Below are positions 1-8,653 of a stretch of 43,344 bases of DNA, piece by piece (position 1 is the first letter of the stretch; the number at the start of each line of letters is the position of its first letter). The DNA is taken from NCBI GenBank assembly GCA_964397995.1, contig CAYNLG010000023.1, forward strand, positions 1 through 43,344. The letters run 5' to 3'. The notes under the pieces were generated by a model that was not told where the DNA came from, made no database searches, and was given only the letters and a program-made list of their open reading frames with translations. This stretch comes from CAYNLG01 sp964397995. GTDB lineage: Bacteria; Planctomycetota; Phycisphaerae; FEN-1346. The position numbers were made by a program, and so were the translations under genes.

Positions 1-346
1 GCGTCAGGTACATCCGCACCGGGTCGTCGATCCGCTTGTGGACCTCCGCGTCGGTGGGGGCGGCAAAGGAGGCAGCCCGGTCCTTCTCCCGGGGCTCCTC
101 CCACGTGCCCTCGCCGCCCTCGGCGGCCTCGCGCTTCGGCGCGTCGCGCTCGTCGATCAGGTCGACGCCCAGCTCGTCCAGCGTCATCAGGATGCGGTCC
201 AGGCGCTCCGGGCTCACCAGGTCGTCCGGCAGGCGGTCGTTCATCTCCTCGTACGTGAGAAACCCGCGCTGCTTGCCCAGGTCCACCAGGTCGCGGATCG
301 TCTGTTCCGCCGCTTCCCGCAGCTTGCTCTGCTTCTGGTTGGCCAT
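1..346 (-). CDS. rpoD: RNA polymerase primary sigma factor RpoD, N-terminal part (runs off the window)
   Basis: This is the first 115 codons of the house-keeping sigma factor that directs core RNA polymerase to -35/-10 promoters. The ATG is at 346 and the frame is open to the window edge. The translation has a region 1.1-like start (MANQKQSKLREAAEQTIRDL, then LVDLGKQRGFLTYEEMNDRL and a LDELGVDLID segment). An acidic linker follows, and the last visible residues are DDPVRMYLT, the hallmark of region 1.2. Regions 2-4 lie outside the window. It sits 85 bp downstream of dnaG on the same strand, the classical dnaG-rpoD macromolecular synthesis arrangement, and is probably co-transcribed from the promoter at 2375-2403. 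The call is firm despite the truncation because both the motif and the neighbour agree. Confidence 0.93.
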   Translation of the reverse strand, partial: MANQKQSKLREAAEQTIRDLVDLGKQRGFLTYEEMNDRLPDDLVSPERLDRILMTLDELGVDLIDERDAPKREAAEGGEGTWEEPREKDRAASFAAPTDAEVHKRIDDPVRMYLT

Positions 347-431
347 CGTTGCTCCGTTCCCCCGTGCGCCGGCACGGGGCGAGTCCCACCCGTCGTTCCT
401 CTCACGTCACCGGGCGATCCCCAATCGCCCG

Positions 432-2288
432 TTATCCGCTATCCGGCCGCGGCCGCAGAACGGGGGGCACAAACGTGCTCCCGTGCTGCCGCCGAGCCTC
501 TATGAACGCCTGCAGGGCCGCGTCCTCGTCCGACCCGCCGCGCGCCGCCTCGCGGTGCGCCGCCAGGGCCGACTCGGCCTCGATTCGCTCGAGGGCGGCC
601 ACCGCCTCGTCGCGCATCCGGGCCACCGGCCCGGGCCCGACGTCCGTCTCCGGGCGGGCCTCTTCGAGGGCCTCGGCCCGGTCGTACAGTTCCACCGCCA
701 GGCTCGCGAGGGCCGCGTCATCGATCCCCCGCACCAGCCGCTGGACGTCCCCGTCGCGGGGTGCCTCCTGCGCCAGCACGGCCTCGTACAACCGCCGGAA
801 CGCCTCCGTCCGCACGGCCGACGGTACGACCCGCTCCACCACCGTCCGGGCCGCCGACGGCCGGTACACCAGGGCCGTCAGCAGGTCCCGTTCGGCCACC
901 CAGCCGCGGCCGCGCACGGCCGGTTCGGGCCGATTACGGCCCACTTCCGTCCCCGCGGCCGACCGGCCGGCCTGCCTCCGGAGCCTGGCCAAATCCCGCC
1001 GCAAGGCCTCTTCCGAGAGGCCCAGGGCCCGGCCGATGCGGCCCAGCAGGAGATCCCGCTGGACGCTCGCGCCGCGGCTCGTCAGGGCCGTGGCCTTGGC
1101 CACGCTCGCGAGCATCGCCTCGACCGCCCGTCGCTGAGCCGCCGGGCTGGCGGCCGCTCCGAACTCCGTACGAACCTGCTCCCACTTGTATTCGAGGGCG
1201 TCCACAGCCCCGTCCAGGGCCTTGCGGAAGGCCTCGGCGCCGCCCTCGCGGCACACGTCGAAGGGGTCGCGCCCCTCCGGCAGCGTCGTGATACAGACAC
1301 GGACGTCCTCGGCGAGGAAAAGTTCCATCGCCCGGTCGGCCGCACGCCGTCCCGCCAAGTCCGAGTCGAAGACCAGCACCACTTGGTCGGCGTACCGCTT
1401 CAGGACCCGCACGTGGTCGGCCGTCAGGCTCGTGCCCAGTGTGGCCACAACCTCCGTGACGCCCACCTGGTGGGCCATGACGACGTCCGTGTAGCCCTCC
1501 ACGACGACCGCGCGGGCGGCGGCCTCGATGGCCGACCGGGCCTGCGGCAACCCGTAGAGGTGCTCAGCCTTGTGAAAGAGCGCCGTTTCCGGCGAATTCA
1601 GGTACTTCGCCGGGTCATCCCGAAGCGTCCGCCCGCCGAACGCCACCGGCCGGTTCAGCGGGTCCAGAATCGGGAAGATCACCCGGTTCCGGAACCGGTC
1701 GTACCAGCCGGCGCCCTCGTCGCGGCGGCTGACGAGGCCGGCGGCGTCGAGCAGGTCCACCGGCACGCCCGCCTTCTCGGCCGCCCTCAGGAGCCCGTCC
1801 CAGGCGTCCGGGGCGAAGCCGATACGAAACGCCGCAATCGTCTCGTCCGTGATGTCGCGCCCGGCCAGGTACTCCCGGGCCGGCCGCCCGGCGTCTTCGT
1901 CCGCCAGAGACCGCTCAAAGGCCCGCACGGCCCAGTCCAAGGCCCGGCGGACCTGCTGGCGGCGGGACATCTGCCGCTTGGCCTCGGGGTCCGTCTTAAG
2001 TTCGATGCCGGCCCGGTCCGCCAGCAACCGGACGGCCTCGGGGAACGTCACGTTCTCCTTCAGCATCACGAAGTTGAAGACGCTCCCGCCCCGTCCGCAG
2101 CCGAAGCACTTGAAGATCTGCTTCGACGGGCTGACGGAGAAAGAGGGGGTCTTCTCGGCGTGGAACGGACACAGCGCGGTGTAGTCCTTGCCCGCACGCT
2201 TGAGCGGGAAGTAGCTCTGGACCACTTCCACGATGTCATTCGCACGCGCAACCGCGTCCAGGATGTCGTCCGAGTAGAGTCCCGACAA
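432..2288 (-). CDS. dnaG: DNA primase DnaG
   Basis: DnaG synthesises the RNA primers for lagging-strand replication. The 618-residue product is of normal length. Residues 36-68 hold the CHC2 zinc finger, with ligands visible as C40, H43, C61 and C64 (LCPFH and FKCFGCGRGG). A central TOPRIM catalytic core follows, with the acidic motifs VVVEGYTDVVMAH and LVFDSDLAGRRAADRA. The C-terminal third is an Ala/Arg/Glu-rich helical region, as expected for the helicase-interaction domain. The start codon used here is TTG at 2286-2288, in frame with SGLYSDDILDAV; no ATG or GTG nearby extends the family-like N terminus. A GAGGGG sequence lies about 13 nt upstream. It is followed by rpoD on the same strand. 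Only the exact start is uncertain. Confidence 0.96.
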   Translation of the reverse strand: MSGLYSDDILDAVARANDIVEVVQSYFPLKRAGKDYTALCPFHAEKTPSFSVSPSKQIFKCFGCGRGGSVFNFVMLKENVTFPEAVRLLADRAGIELKTDPEAKRQMSRRQQVRRALDWAVRAFERSLADEDAGRPAREYLAGRDITDETIAAFRIGFAPDAWDGLLRAAEKAGVPVDLLDAAGLVSRRDEGAGWYDRFRNRVIFPILDPLNRPVAFGGRTLRDDPAKYLNSPETALFHKAEHLYGLPQARSAIEAAARAVVVEGYTDVVMAHQVGVTEVVATLGTSLTADHVRVLKRYADQVVLVFDSDLAGRRAADRAMELFLAEDVRVCITTLPEGRDPFDVCREGGAEAFRKALDGAVDALEYKWEQVRTEFGAAASPAAQRRAVEAMLASVAKATALTSRGASVQRDLLLGRIGRALGLSEEALRRDLARLRRQAGRSAAGTEVGRNRPEPAVRGRGWVAERDLLTALVYRPSAARTVVERVVPSAVRTEAFRRLYEAVLAQEAPRDGDVQRLVRGIDDAALASLAVELYDRAEALEEARPETDVGPGPVARMRDEAVAALERIEAESALAAHREAARGGSDEDAALQAFIEARRQHGSTFVPPVLRPRPDSG

Positions 2289-2374
2289 CGCGATGACCCG
2301 AACCCCTCACGCCCGTGGTCAATACTCCGTTAGATTGTCGCCAGAAATCGGCCTAAGACCCGTAAGTATACCCC

Positions 2375-2403
2375 GGTTCCGGGGGCCAGTCAAGCCGGCA
2401 ACC
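2375..2403 (-). promoter_or_regulatory. Sigma70-type promoter for dnaG-rpoD
   Basis: On the minus strand TTGACT (2398-2403) is separated by 17 nt from TATACT (2375-2380), a near-consensus promoter about 90 bp upstream of dnaG. The spacer contains CCCCGG-TT-CCGGGG (2381-2394), an inverted repeat between -35 and -10 that could bind a repressor or merely reflect GC content. Confidence 0.6.
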
Positions 2404-2559
2404 CGGGTTTTGCGGGTGTTTGCGGGCGTTTCTTCGCTCACAGCCGCACGCGGGGCCGGCGCGCGGCTCCCGGCGCGCCGCAGGGGGCCGCACAATCCGC
2501 ACAACTTGCCCAGATTAACACCCCGGCCCGTGCGGGTGTCGGCCGCGCAGGAACCACGG

Positions 2560-2588
2560 TTGCCCGGCCCGTGCCCTGGCCGTAGAAT
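2560..2588 (+). promoter_or_regulatory. Sigma70-type promoter for the YkgJ-like pair
   Basis: TTGCCC (2560-2565), a 17 nt spacer, then TAGAAT (2583-2588), about 25 bp upstream of the GTG start at 2613. The transcript leader would be about 20 nt. Confidence 0.5.
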
Positions 2589-2612
2589 GCCCTCGTCCGA
2601 GGGGAACCGCCT

Positions 2613-3044
2613 GTGGGCAGACTCGATACCAATCGCGACCATGTCTGGTACGCCGCCGGCCTGCGGTTCGCCTGCCAGGAGTGCGGGCGGTGCTGCGGTG
2701 GAGCCCCGGGGTACGTCTGGCTGGACTCGACCGAGGTTGAGGCGATTGCCGAGACGCTGGGCCTTTCGCCGCGCGACTTCCGCCGCACGTACACGAAGCG
2801 GCTGTGGCGGGGCATGACGCTCAAGGAAAAGGCCAACTACGACTGCGTCCTGCTCGGCCCCGACGGGCGGTGCACCGTCTACGACGTGCGGCCTGCCCAG
2901 TGCCGCACGTGGCCGTTCTGGCCAAGCAACCTGAAGAGCCGGTCGGCGTGGGACGCCTCGGCGCGGCGTTGCCCGGGGATGAACCGGGGGCCAGTCTACG
3001 CCCTGGAACAGATCGAGGCGAAGCGGCTGGAGATGGAGCTCTAG
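2613..3044 (+). CDS. YkgJ-family cysteine-cluster protein (first of two)
   Basis: This 143-residue protein has a cysteine cluster predicted to bind zinc or an iron-sulfur cluster. CQECGRCCGG lies near residue 22, a later block has CVLLGPDGRCTVYDVRPAQC then RTWPFWP, and a last cysteine sits in RCPGM. The spacing C-x2-C-x2-CC, then C-x7-C-x8-C with RPxxCRTWPF, is the signature of the YkgJ/UPF0153 family, whose biochemical role is not established. The start is GTG at 2613, close behind the promoter at 2560-2588. The stop codon abuts the ATG of the next gene, which is a related protein, so the two are surely co-transcribed and may act together. Confidence 0.85.
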   Translation: MGRLDTNRDHVWYAAGLRFACQECGRCCGGAPGYVWLDSTEVEAIAETLGLSPRDFRRTYTKRLWRGMTLKEKANYDCVLLGPDGRCTVYDVRPAQCRTWPFWPSNLKSRSAWDASARRCPGMNRGPVYALEQIEAKRLEMEL

Positions 3045-3560
3045 ATGCCCCGCCCGCCGAGGGCCGACGACGGGCCCGATCCCGTGCCAGGGCGGCTGCT
3101 GCCGTGGGGCCCGCCGCCGGCACTGCGGCCGGTCTCTCCTGTGGCCGCCAAGGCGGTTCTGGCCGTGTACGGCGACGTGGAGGCGGCTCTGGGTGATGGG
3201 GCGGCGACGTGCCGCGCGTGCGGGGCGTGCTGCCGTTTCGACCGGACGCGGCCGGTACTCTTCGCGAGTTTGCTGGAGATGGCACTGCTGCTGGGCGAGC
3301 CTCCGCCGGCGGGTGCGGACCCGATCGATCCGGGGGAGCCGGACGCCCCGTGGCGCTGCCCGTACCAGGTCGGCGACGCGTGCACGGCCCGCGAGCGGCG
3401 TCCCCTTGGCTGCCGCACGTACTTCTGCGACCCGGCGGCCCGGGCTGAAGGTGAGGCGCTCTATGAAGGGACGCTCGCGCGGCTGCGGGCGATTGCGCGG
3501 GAGGCTGGGGTGCCTTGGTGGTACGGGCCCGCGCGCGTATTCCACGCCGAGCCATCGTAG
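3045..3560 (+). CDS. YkgJ-like cysteine-cluster protein (second of two)
   Basis: This 171-residue protein begins at the ATG immediately after the preceding TAG. A proline-rich N terminus is followed by TCRACGACCRF near residue 55, then WRCPYQVGDAC, RERRPLGCRTYFCD and a C-terminal helix. The C-x2-C-x2-CC and RPxGCRTYFC elements match the YkgJ-type pattern, as in its neighbour, but the sequence between them differs, so this is a distant paralogue and not a recent copy. It probably holds a metal or iron-sulfur centre; no catalytic residue can be assigned. Function is unknown. Confidence 0.8.
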   Translation: MPRPPRADDGPDPVPGRLLPWGPPPALRPVSPVAAKAVLAVYGDVEAALGDGAATCRACGACCRFDRTRPVLFASLLEMALLLGEPPPAGADPIDPGEPDAPWRCPYQVGDACTARERRPLGCRTYFCDPAARAEGEALYEGTLARLRAIAREAGVPWWYGPARVFHAEPS

Positions 3561-3635
3561 GTGGCTGAAATGTTGCGCGAACTGGCAGTACCGACCCGAA
3601 GCACCTCCGTCTCCCTCAGGCAGCTTGGGAGCGAA

Positions 3636-3668
3636 AGCCCTTGTCTGACGCCCAAGGGCTGGTAGGAT
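3636..3668 (+). promoter_or_regulatory. Promoter with overlapping inverted repeat upstream of the secreted toroid-like protein gene
   Basis: TTGTCT (3641-3646), a 16 nt spacer, then TAGGAT (3663-3668). A perfect 8 bp inverted repeat, AGCCCTTG (3636-3643) and CAAGGGCT (3653-3660), overlaps the -35 and fills the spacer. It may end the upstream transcript, act as an operator, or both. Confidence 0.45.
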
Positions 3669-3705
3669 GAACCGGCATACGCACACCCGATGGAGGGACA
3701 CTCGG

Positions 3706-5907
3706 ATGCAGAACCTGCTCCTGAAAGCAACTTGCCTTGCCTTCGCGCTCGTCCTCGTCGCGGCCCTGTGTGCTGGGCCCGCGGCGGCCGCCGACGGCAT
3801 CTACAAAGAAGGCGGCCTGATCAAGGTTCGGCCGCCCGAAGTGGACCCGAAGTTACAAAACGATGCTTGGCCGAAGGACCTGGAGGAGGGGTTCTGGAAG
3901 CGGGCCAACCACGCCATCGGGTGCTACGCCGGGGCGGGCGGCGGGGCCACGACAGGCGAGCACGAAAAGTGGGGCTACCCGAAGTCGCTCTTCGCCATCC
4001 TTGCCGGCAACCGCGATCCGGCCGTCGGGTACCTGTCGGCCAAGGACGGCGAGCAGATGCAGACCCTCGGCGTCGACTTCTACTGGTGCTTCTGCCTCAA
4101 GAACCAGCCCCGCAAGTACTTCCAGTACGGGAAAGAGTGGGGCATCATCCCCGAAACGCACCTGGAGCTGATGCGCAAGGCGGCGGCCATCTGGACCAAG
4201 GAGGACCCGCGGCCGACGATGGAACTGGTTCTCGCGCTGGAGAGTGACGATGCGGACGTCCGGGCCTACGCCCTGAAGCTCCTGAAGCAGATGAAGGCAC
4301 GGGACCTTGGTAAGGTGGCGGCCGCGTGCACGAACGAGGACGCCAAGGAGGCTGTTCTGGCCTTCAAGGCCACCCCTCTGGCCAAGGAAGACTTCGGCGA
4401 CGACCTTCAGAGGTGGCGGACCTGGTGGAAGTTCTTCGCCGACCGCGACTGGAAGGTCTTCGAGGAGTACGAGCGGGTCATCAACCCGAATCCGCACCCG
4501 AAGTTCGGCGTCGGCACCGGCCCCGTGGGCGGGTCGTGGGACCCGAAGACGCGCGGCGGGTGGGTTGACGCCCGCAACACCGACAACCTGCGGTCGATGC
4601 GGGAGGTGGCGGTCTACCTCTTCGCCGAGGAAGTCGGCAACGAGACGATCCGCAAGCTCTACAAAGAGAAGCTGAAACGCTTCGTCGTGGGCCTCTACCA
4701 CGTGGGCATGGGCGAGTGGGACTCCGAGACGTACCATGGCCACAGCATCGCCCCGTGGCTGGGCTGCTATGACTTTGCCAAGGATCCGGAGGTCAAGCTG
4801 ATGGCGAAGGCGGCCCTCGACTGGCTGACGATGGCCGGGGCTCTCAAGTACTACCGCGGCGGGTATGGCGGCCCCACGAAGCGGGACTACGGCGGCGGGA
4901 ACAAGGTCTTCGGGGCGGGCCTCAGCCATATGATGTACCTGTACTTCGGCGACTCGCCCATGGAGGACCCCGAGCCGCACTACGACGATGTCCACGCCAT
5001 CGCGAGCGCCTACCGGCCGCCCCGGGCCGTGGCGGCCCTGGCGCGGAAGGATTTCCCGCGGCCGGTCGAGCAGCTCGACACGAAGCCCACGTATTCCCAC
5101 TGGCTGCCGGGGGCGAGCGAGCATCCCGAGTTCTGGGAGACGATCCACTTTGGCAAGACCTATTACCTGGGGACGGTGGTGTCGCGCGGCGGGGCGGGCG
5201 ACGTCGGGCCGTTCAAGATGCTGGCCTACAATGGAAAGCGCGGCGTCGATTTCGTCGTCATGTGGACCGGCAAACGCTACAACACCAAACGCGCGGGGGA
5301 CCAGATCGGCCAGTACGGCAACCTCTGCATCCACCTCCGCAAGGACGCGGACTCCTACAGCGCCATGATCCCCAAGAGTGCGACCGTGGAGACCGAGGGC
5401 GGCATCACGTTCGGCAAGCTGGAGAAGACGTGGATCGCCCTCCGGCCGGTCAACCTCGGCGAACTCAAGGTTCAGGGCCTCAAGGGAAAGGACGCCGGCA
5501 CCTACAAGGAAAGCCAGATGTTGACCGCGGCGGCCAGCGGCAACGGCCTTGCGGGGCTGGCGATGGAGGTCGGCGAGTCGCCCACGAGCTATGCGGCGTT
5601 CAAGGCAGCCGTCAAGAGCAAGGGCAAGCTGGATCTCTCAAAACTCGCCCAGAACGAGGTGGAACTGACCGGCAGCGACGGCCGCGAACTCCTCGTCACC
5701 TATAACACCGAAAACGACCTCCCCACAGTCTGCCGCGACTGTAAGCCCAGGGTCTGGTACCACGAGCAGGACCTCTACAAGAGCGTCGGGCAGGACGGGC
5801 CGGTGAACCTGGGCTGGAAAGAAGGGACTCTCACCGTCAAAGCCGGGGGCCACACCTTCACGCAGACCGTGACCGAGGACGGGAAGGTCACCTTCAGCGA
5901 GAAGTAG
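3706..5907 (+). CDS. Large secreted protein with predicted alpha/alpha-toroid-like region (possibly DUF6288-like or polysaccharide-lyase-like)
   Basis: The ATG at 3706 has a GGAGGG Shine-Dalgarno sequence 8 nt upstream and begins a clear Sec signal peptide (MQNLLLKATCLAFALVLVAA, cleavage after AAA-AD), giving 733 residues. An upstream in-frame ATG at 3667 would bury the signal and is rejected. The first third is helical, with a HEAT-like ALESDDADVRAYALKLLKQM segment. The middle has aromatic motifs such as GEWDSETYHGHSIAPWLGCY and GGPTKRDYGGG typical of (alpha/alpha)n-toroid proteins. The last third is beta-rich. The DUF6288-like and lyase-like assignments are from memory of family appearance and remain tentative. 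A propeller-like gene follows after 18 bp, suggesting a two-gene operon for secreted proteins. Confidence 0.75.
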   Translation: MQNLLLKATCLAFALVLVAALCAGPAAAADGIYKEGGLIKVRPPEVDPKLQNDAWPKDLEEGFWKRANHAIGCYAGAGGGATTGEHEKWGYPKSLFAILAGNRDPAVGYLSAKDGEQMQTLGVDFYWCFCLKNQPRKYFQYGKEWGIIPETHLELMRKAAAIWTKEDPRPTMELVLALESDDADVRAYALKLLKQMKARDLGKVAAACTNEDAKEAVLAFKATPLAKEDFGDDLQRWRTWWKFFADRDWKVFEEYERVINPNPHPKFGVGTGPVGGSWDPKTRGGWVDARNTDNLRSMREVAVYLFAEEVGNETIRKLYKEKLKRFVVGLYHVGMGEWDSETYHGHSIAPWLGCYDFAKDPEVKLMAKAALDWLTMAGALKYYRGGYGGPTKRDYGGGNKVFGAGLSHMMYLYFGDSPMEDPEPHYDDVHAIASAYRPPRAVAALARKDFPRPVEQLDTKPTYSHWLPGASEHPEFWETIHFGKTYYLGTVVSRGGAGDVGPFKMLAYNGKRGVDFVVMWTGKRYNTKRAGDQIGQYGNLCIHLRKDADSYSAMIPKSATVETEGGITFGKLEKTWIALRPVNLGELKVQGLKGKDAGTYKESQMLTAAASGNGLAGLAMEVGESPTSYAAFKAAVKSKGKLDLSKLAQNEVELTGSDGRELLVTYNTENDLPTVCRDCKPRVWYHEQDLYKSVGQDGPVNLGWKEGTLTVKAGGHTFTQTVTEDGKVTFSEK

Positions 5908-5925
5908 CCGGTCGCGGAGGCGGGC

Positions 5926-6807
5926 ATGCGACGAGGCGGGTCTGTCCTGGCGGCAGCGGCGGCTTTGGCCTTGGCCGCCGGGGCGGACGATACGCCGCCC
6001 AGCCCGACCGACCTCGCATGGCTGCGCGCGGCGTGCGGGGATGGCGCCTTGGCTGCCCAGGCCGAAGGGCACGTCTACCTGACGGAGCTTGCCAGCGGCG
6101 AGCCGGTCGACCTGGGCAAAGGCGAACGGCCGGAGTTCTCGCCCGACGGCTCCAAGCTGGCTTGGGTTGACGGCAGCACTGCCAGAGGCCGGGCCCGCCG
6201 AGGCGGGGATACCTCGGTCCGCGTCTTGGCCGAGGGCGTCGACCCGCGGGGCGGGGTGCATTGGGTCGGCCCGGCCGAACTCGTGGTCCTCAGGAAGGGC
6301 ACGTGGCACCGGGTGACCCTCTCCGGCACGTGGACGCCCGTGCCGGCGCTTGGCAAGCTAGGCAAGGGTGGCCGCGAGATCGACGTTCGCCTCGGCGCGG
6401 ACGGTGTCTGGTCGTACGTCGCCGACGGGCGGTGGGCGACGAGCGACGGCCGGCGGGGCTTGCTGAAGGGGGCCTGCTCGTACAGCCTCTCGCCGGACGG
6501 GCGCACGGCCACCAGCCTCGCTAAGGACCATCAGACCTGTTACCTGGAGGCTATCCGCAAGGGCGGCCTGGAAGGCACGCTTCGGTGGACCTATGCCTCG
6601 CCCGGGGGCAAGGGGTTCGACAACCACCGGTGGTCGGCCAACGACGGCCGCTTCATCGTCTGCCAGGATGAGAAACAGGGCGTGCTCGTGGTGATGCGGG
6701 TTGGTGAGGCGCATTGCACACGCCTCGGCCCGAGCGGGAAAGGCGAGATGTACGGCGACTTCGCCGTCGGCGATGGCCATGGCGGGCCGTGGCCGCGGCA
6801 GGAGTAA
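5926..6807 (+). CDS. Secreted beta-propeller-like protein of unknown function
   Basis: This 293-residue protein starts at the ATG behind a GGAGGCGGGC ribosome binding site and opens with an Arg-Arg-containing signal peptide (RRGGSVLAAAAALALAAGA). Repeating units such as ERPEFSPDGSKLAWVDGST, CSYSLSPDGRTATSL and HRWSANDGRFIVCQDE are PD40/TolB-like propeller blades (FSPDG-x-K-LAW). The protein therefore probably folds as a short propeller in the periplasm and binds a partner, without catalysis. It follows the toroid-like protein gene by 18 bp and is convergent with the transglutaminase-like cluster. No specific function is assigned. Confidence 0.7.
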   Translation: MRRGGSVLAAAAALALAAGADDTPPSPTDLAWLRAACGDGALAAQAEGHVYLTELASGEPVDLGKGERPEFSPDGSKLAWVDGSTARGRARRGGDTSVRVLAEGVDPRGGVHWVGPAELVVLRKGTWHRVTLSGTWTPVPALGKLGKGGREIDVRLGADGVWSYVADGRWATSDGRRGLLKGACSYSLSPDGRTATSLAKDHQTCYLEAIRKGGLEGTLRWTYASPGGKGFDNHRWSANDGRFIVCQDEKQGVLVVMRVGEAHCTRLGPSGKGEMYGDFAVGDGHGGPWPRQE

Positions 6808-6843
6808 CGCGGGCGGGGCTTGGCGACCGGGCTGAGCCGACTC

Positions 6844-8653
6844 TCAGCCGCCCGCGGAGGCGGCTGCCCCGGGATAGGGCCCGCCGAAAACCTTGGCGAC
6901 GCGCGATTTCGGTCGGTCCGGAAGGTACGGCACGGCCGCTTGGGCAAGGACCCCCGCTTCCGGGCCGCGCACCACGTACCCTTCGCCCCAGACGTAGTTG
7001 TCCAAGCCGCGGACGTAGAGTTCGATAGCATGCACGCCGGGTTGCCTGTTCGGGAAGCCCCGCGGCCAGGACGGGCCCGAGAAGTAGCCCCAGGGCCAGA
7101 GCACGGCACGTCCATCGGCCAGATCCAGACCGTCCACGACAACGACCTCCGGCTGGCCACTCCTCTCGACGCGGGCACCGGCCAGGGCATGGGCCTCCGT
7201 CCCGCAACACCACCAAACGGGCAGGAAGCCGCCGCGCCCGGCGTTGCGGTACAGAGCCGCAACGAAAGTCGTGGCGTTGATACAGTCCATGGTGCCGGTG
7301 TCGAGGCAACTGGCGAGCGTGGAACGGGCCTTGTACCGGTCCCACCCGGCGAACCAGCGGTTCGTCAGGTCGCGGGCCTGCTGCAGAACCTGTTCGTCTG
7401 TGCCGTGAAGGGCGGCCGCGGCTTCCATGAGGCGATCGTCATACCGCTCGTCCCACGTGTACCCGCTGGCGCCATCGCCCCGGTAGAAGAGCACATCGAG
7501 CAGTCGCTCGCGCGGAGCGCCGTTCGGGTGGACGCGGTCGAATCGCCGAAGGACCTCGACCGCCTTGTCCACCATGCCGGGCCGGCTGCCGTGCCGGAAG
7601 AGCATATTGACCACGTATGTCCGGTCGTAAGGGGCTGCCGCGGCGGCATCCCAGACGGTCTGATTGGGCGCCGACAGGGCCGAGCGGAACTGGACGAAGC
7701 GGGCCCGCAGGTCAGGGGGAATCCACAAGGCCGCGGGAACGCGGGTTGCGCCCTCGCCGCGGACCACCGATTCGCCGCTCAGAGTCCGTTCCAGATACGC
7801 CGCCGGCACCACGAAGAGGGCCTCGGCCTGACGCTCGATCTCGTACAGGTTGTCGATCAGCGGCTTCAGATCGGTGGCCCCGGGGAACCCGTCATAGCTG
7901 TTCTCGTCGGGCTCCACCTTCCAGTTTGTGGTGGCCTGGACGAACATGCGCCGGCACCGGGTCTGGAAAGCCAGAGCCTCCAGCTGGTTGGCCAGGACGA
8001 ACTCCAGCCAGCGGTGGAGGTCGGCCAGAGCGAACGCTGATGCCTCGAACTCCCGGCCCCACGCCTCCGCCGCCTCCGGCATGCCGGCCTGTGCGGCACC
8101 CGTCAGCCCCCGCAGACAGAACGCGGGCCACGTCTTGGCGTCCGAGACGGCCGGCAGGGGCTGGCCGAGGGCAATCCGTCCCTTCCGTGCCCGGGCCGCC
8201 AGGTCGCGGGCGTGGGACTCCAGCATCTCGGCCGCTTCGAGCGCATCCGCATTGACGCTGCGCATGGCCCGCAGAAGGCCGCCTACCCGGTTCTGGTAAT
8301 ACTCGTAAGCCAGGGTCGGCGTGGCCGGCGTCGCGTCGTTGCTCATCGTCGCGAGCAACTTTGTCCCGCACCCCCCGTTTGGGTCCGCGTAGGTCAGCAG
8401 GGTGTTCCCGCGAGCCTGGATGCGGCCGATGCAGGACTGTTGCCGCGGGTCCCGGCTGCCCAGCAACACGGCCCGGGAGACGGGCAGGGCGGCCCTGAGA
8501 GCGTCCAGCGTCTCCTGGACGTCCTCGGTGAAGGATGCGGCCACAGGGTCGGCTTCAGCCGCCCACGCGACACCGGGCCCAAGCGCAGCCAAGGTGCCCG
8601 CCGCGACGAGCCACGCGGCCCCCCCCCCCCAGGACCCTGAACCTTTGCGCCAT
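6844..8653 (-). CDS. Secreted transglutaminase-like protein, paralogue 1 (signal peptide out of frame at a poly-C tract)
   Basis: This is the last of three tandem paralogues. The main frame runs from about 8592 to the TGA at 6844. The triad candidates are C in MDCINATTF, H 31 residues later in TEAHALAG, and D 19 residues further in VVVVDGLD. They match the two paralogues in spacing, and the C terminus shares the LDNYVWGEGYVV element. The natural start is the ATG at 8653, overlapping the stop of paralogue 2 as TGATG. From there the frame reads MAQRFRVLGGG, then enters a run of 12 C (plus strand 8619-8630) and shifts. With 11 C it would continue into AAWLVAAGTLAALGPGVAWA, a perfect signal peptide. 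Either an assembly error or a slippery tract explains this. Catalysis is inferred from the triad only. Confidence 0.75.

Larger units (their letters stand above)
2289..2612. other. Divergent intergenic region between dnaG and the YkgJ pair
   Basis: This 324 bp stretch has no credible gene. It contains the dnaG-rpoD promoter (minus) and a plus-strand promoter at 2560-2588. Between them are GC-rich inverted repeats, including ACACCC (about 2518) with GGGTGT (about 2534). Confidence 0.6.

Noticed and set aside
36..2333. A 765-codon plus-strand open frame
   Set aside because: It is antisense to dnaG and rpoD, both recognised by motif, and its translation is Arg/Pro-rich without any domain.
3853..5334. 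A 493-codon minus-strand open frame
   Set aside because: It is antisense to the secreted toroid-like protein, which has a signal peptide and a ribosome site; no domain is visible in the antisense translation.
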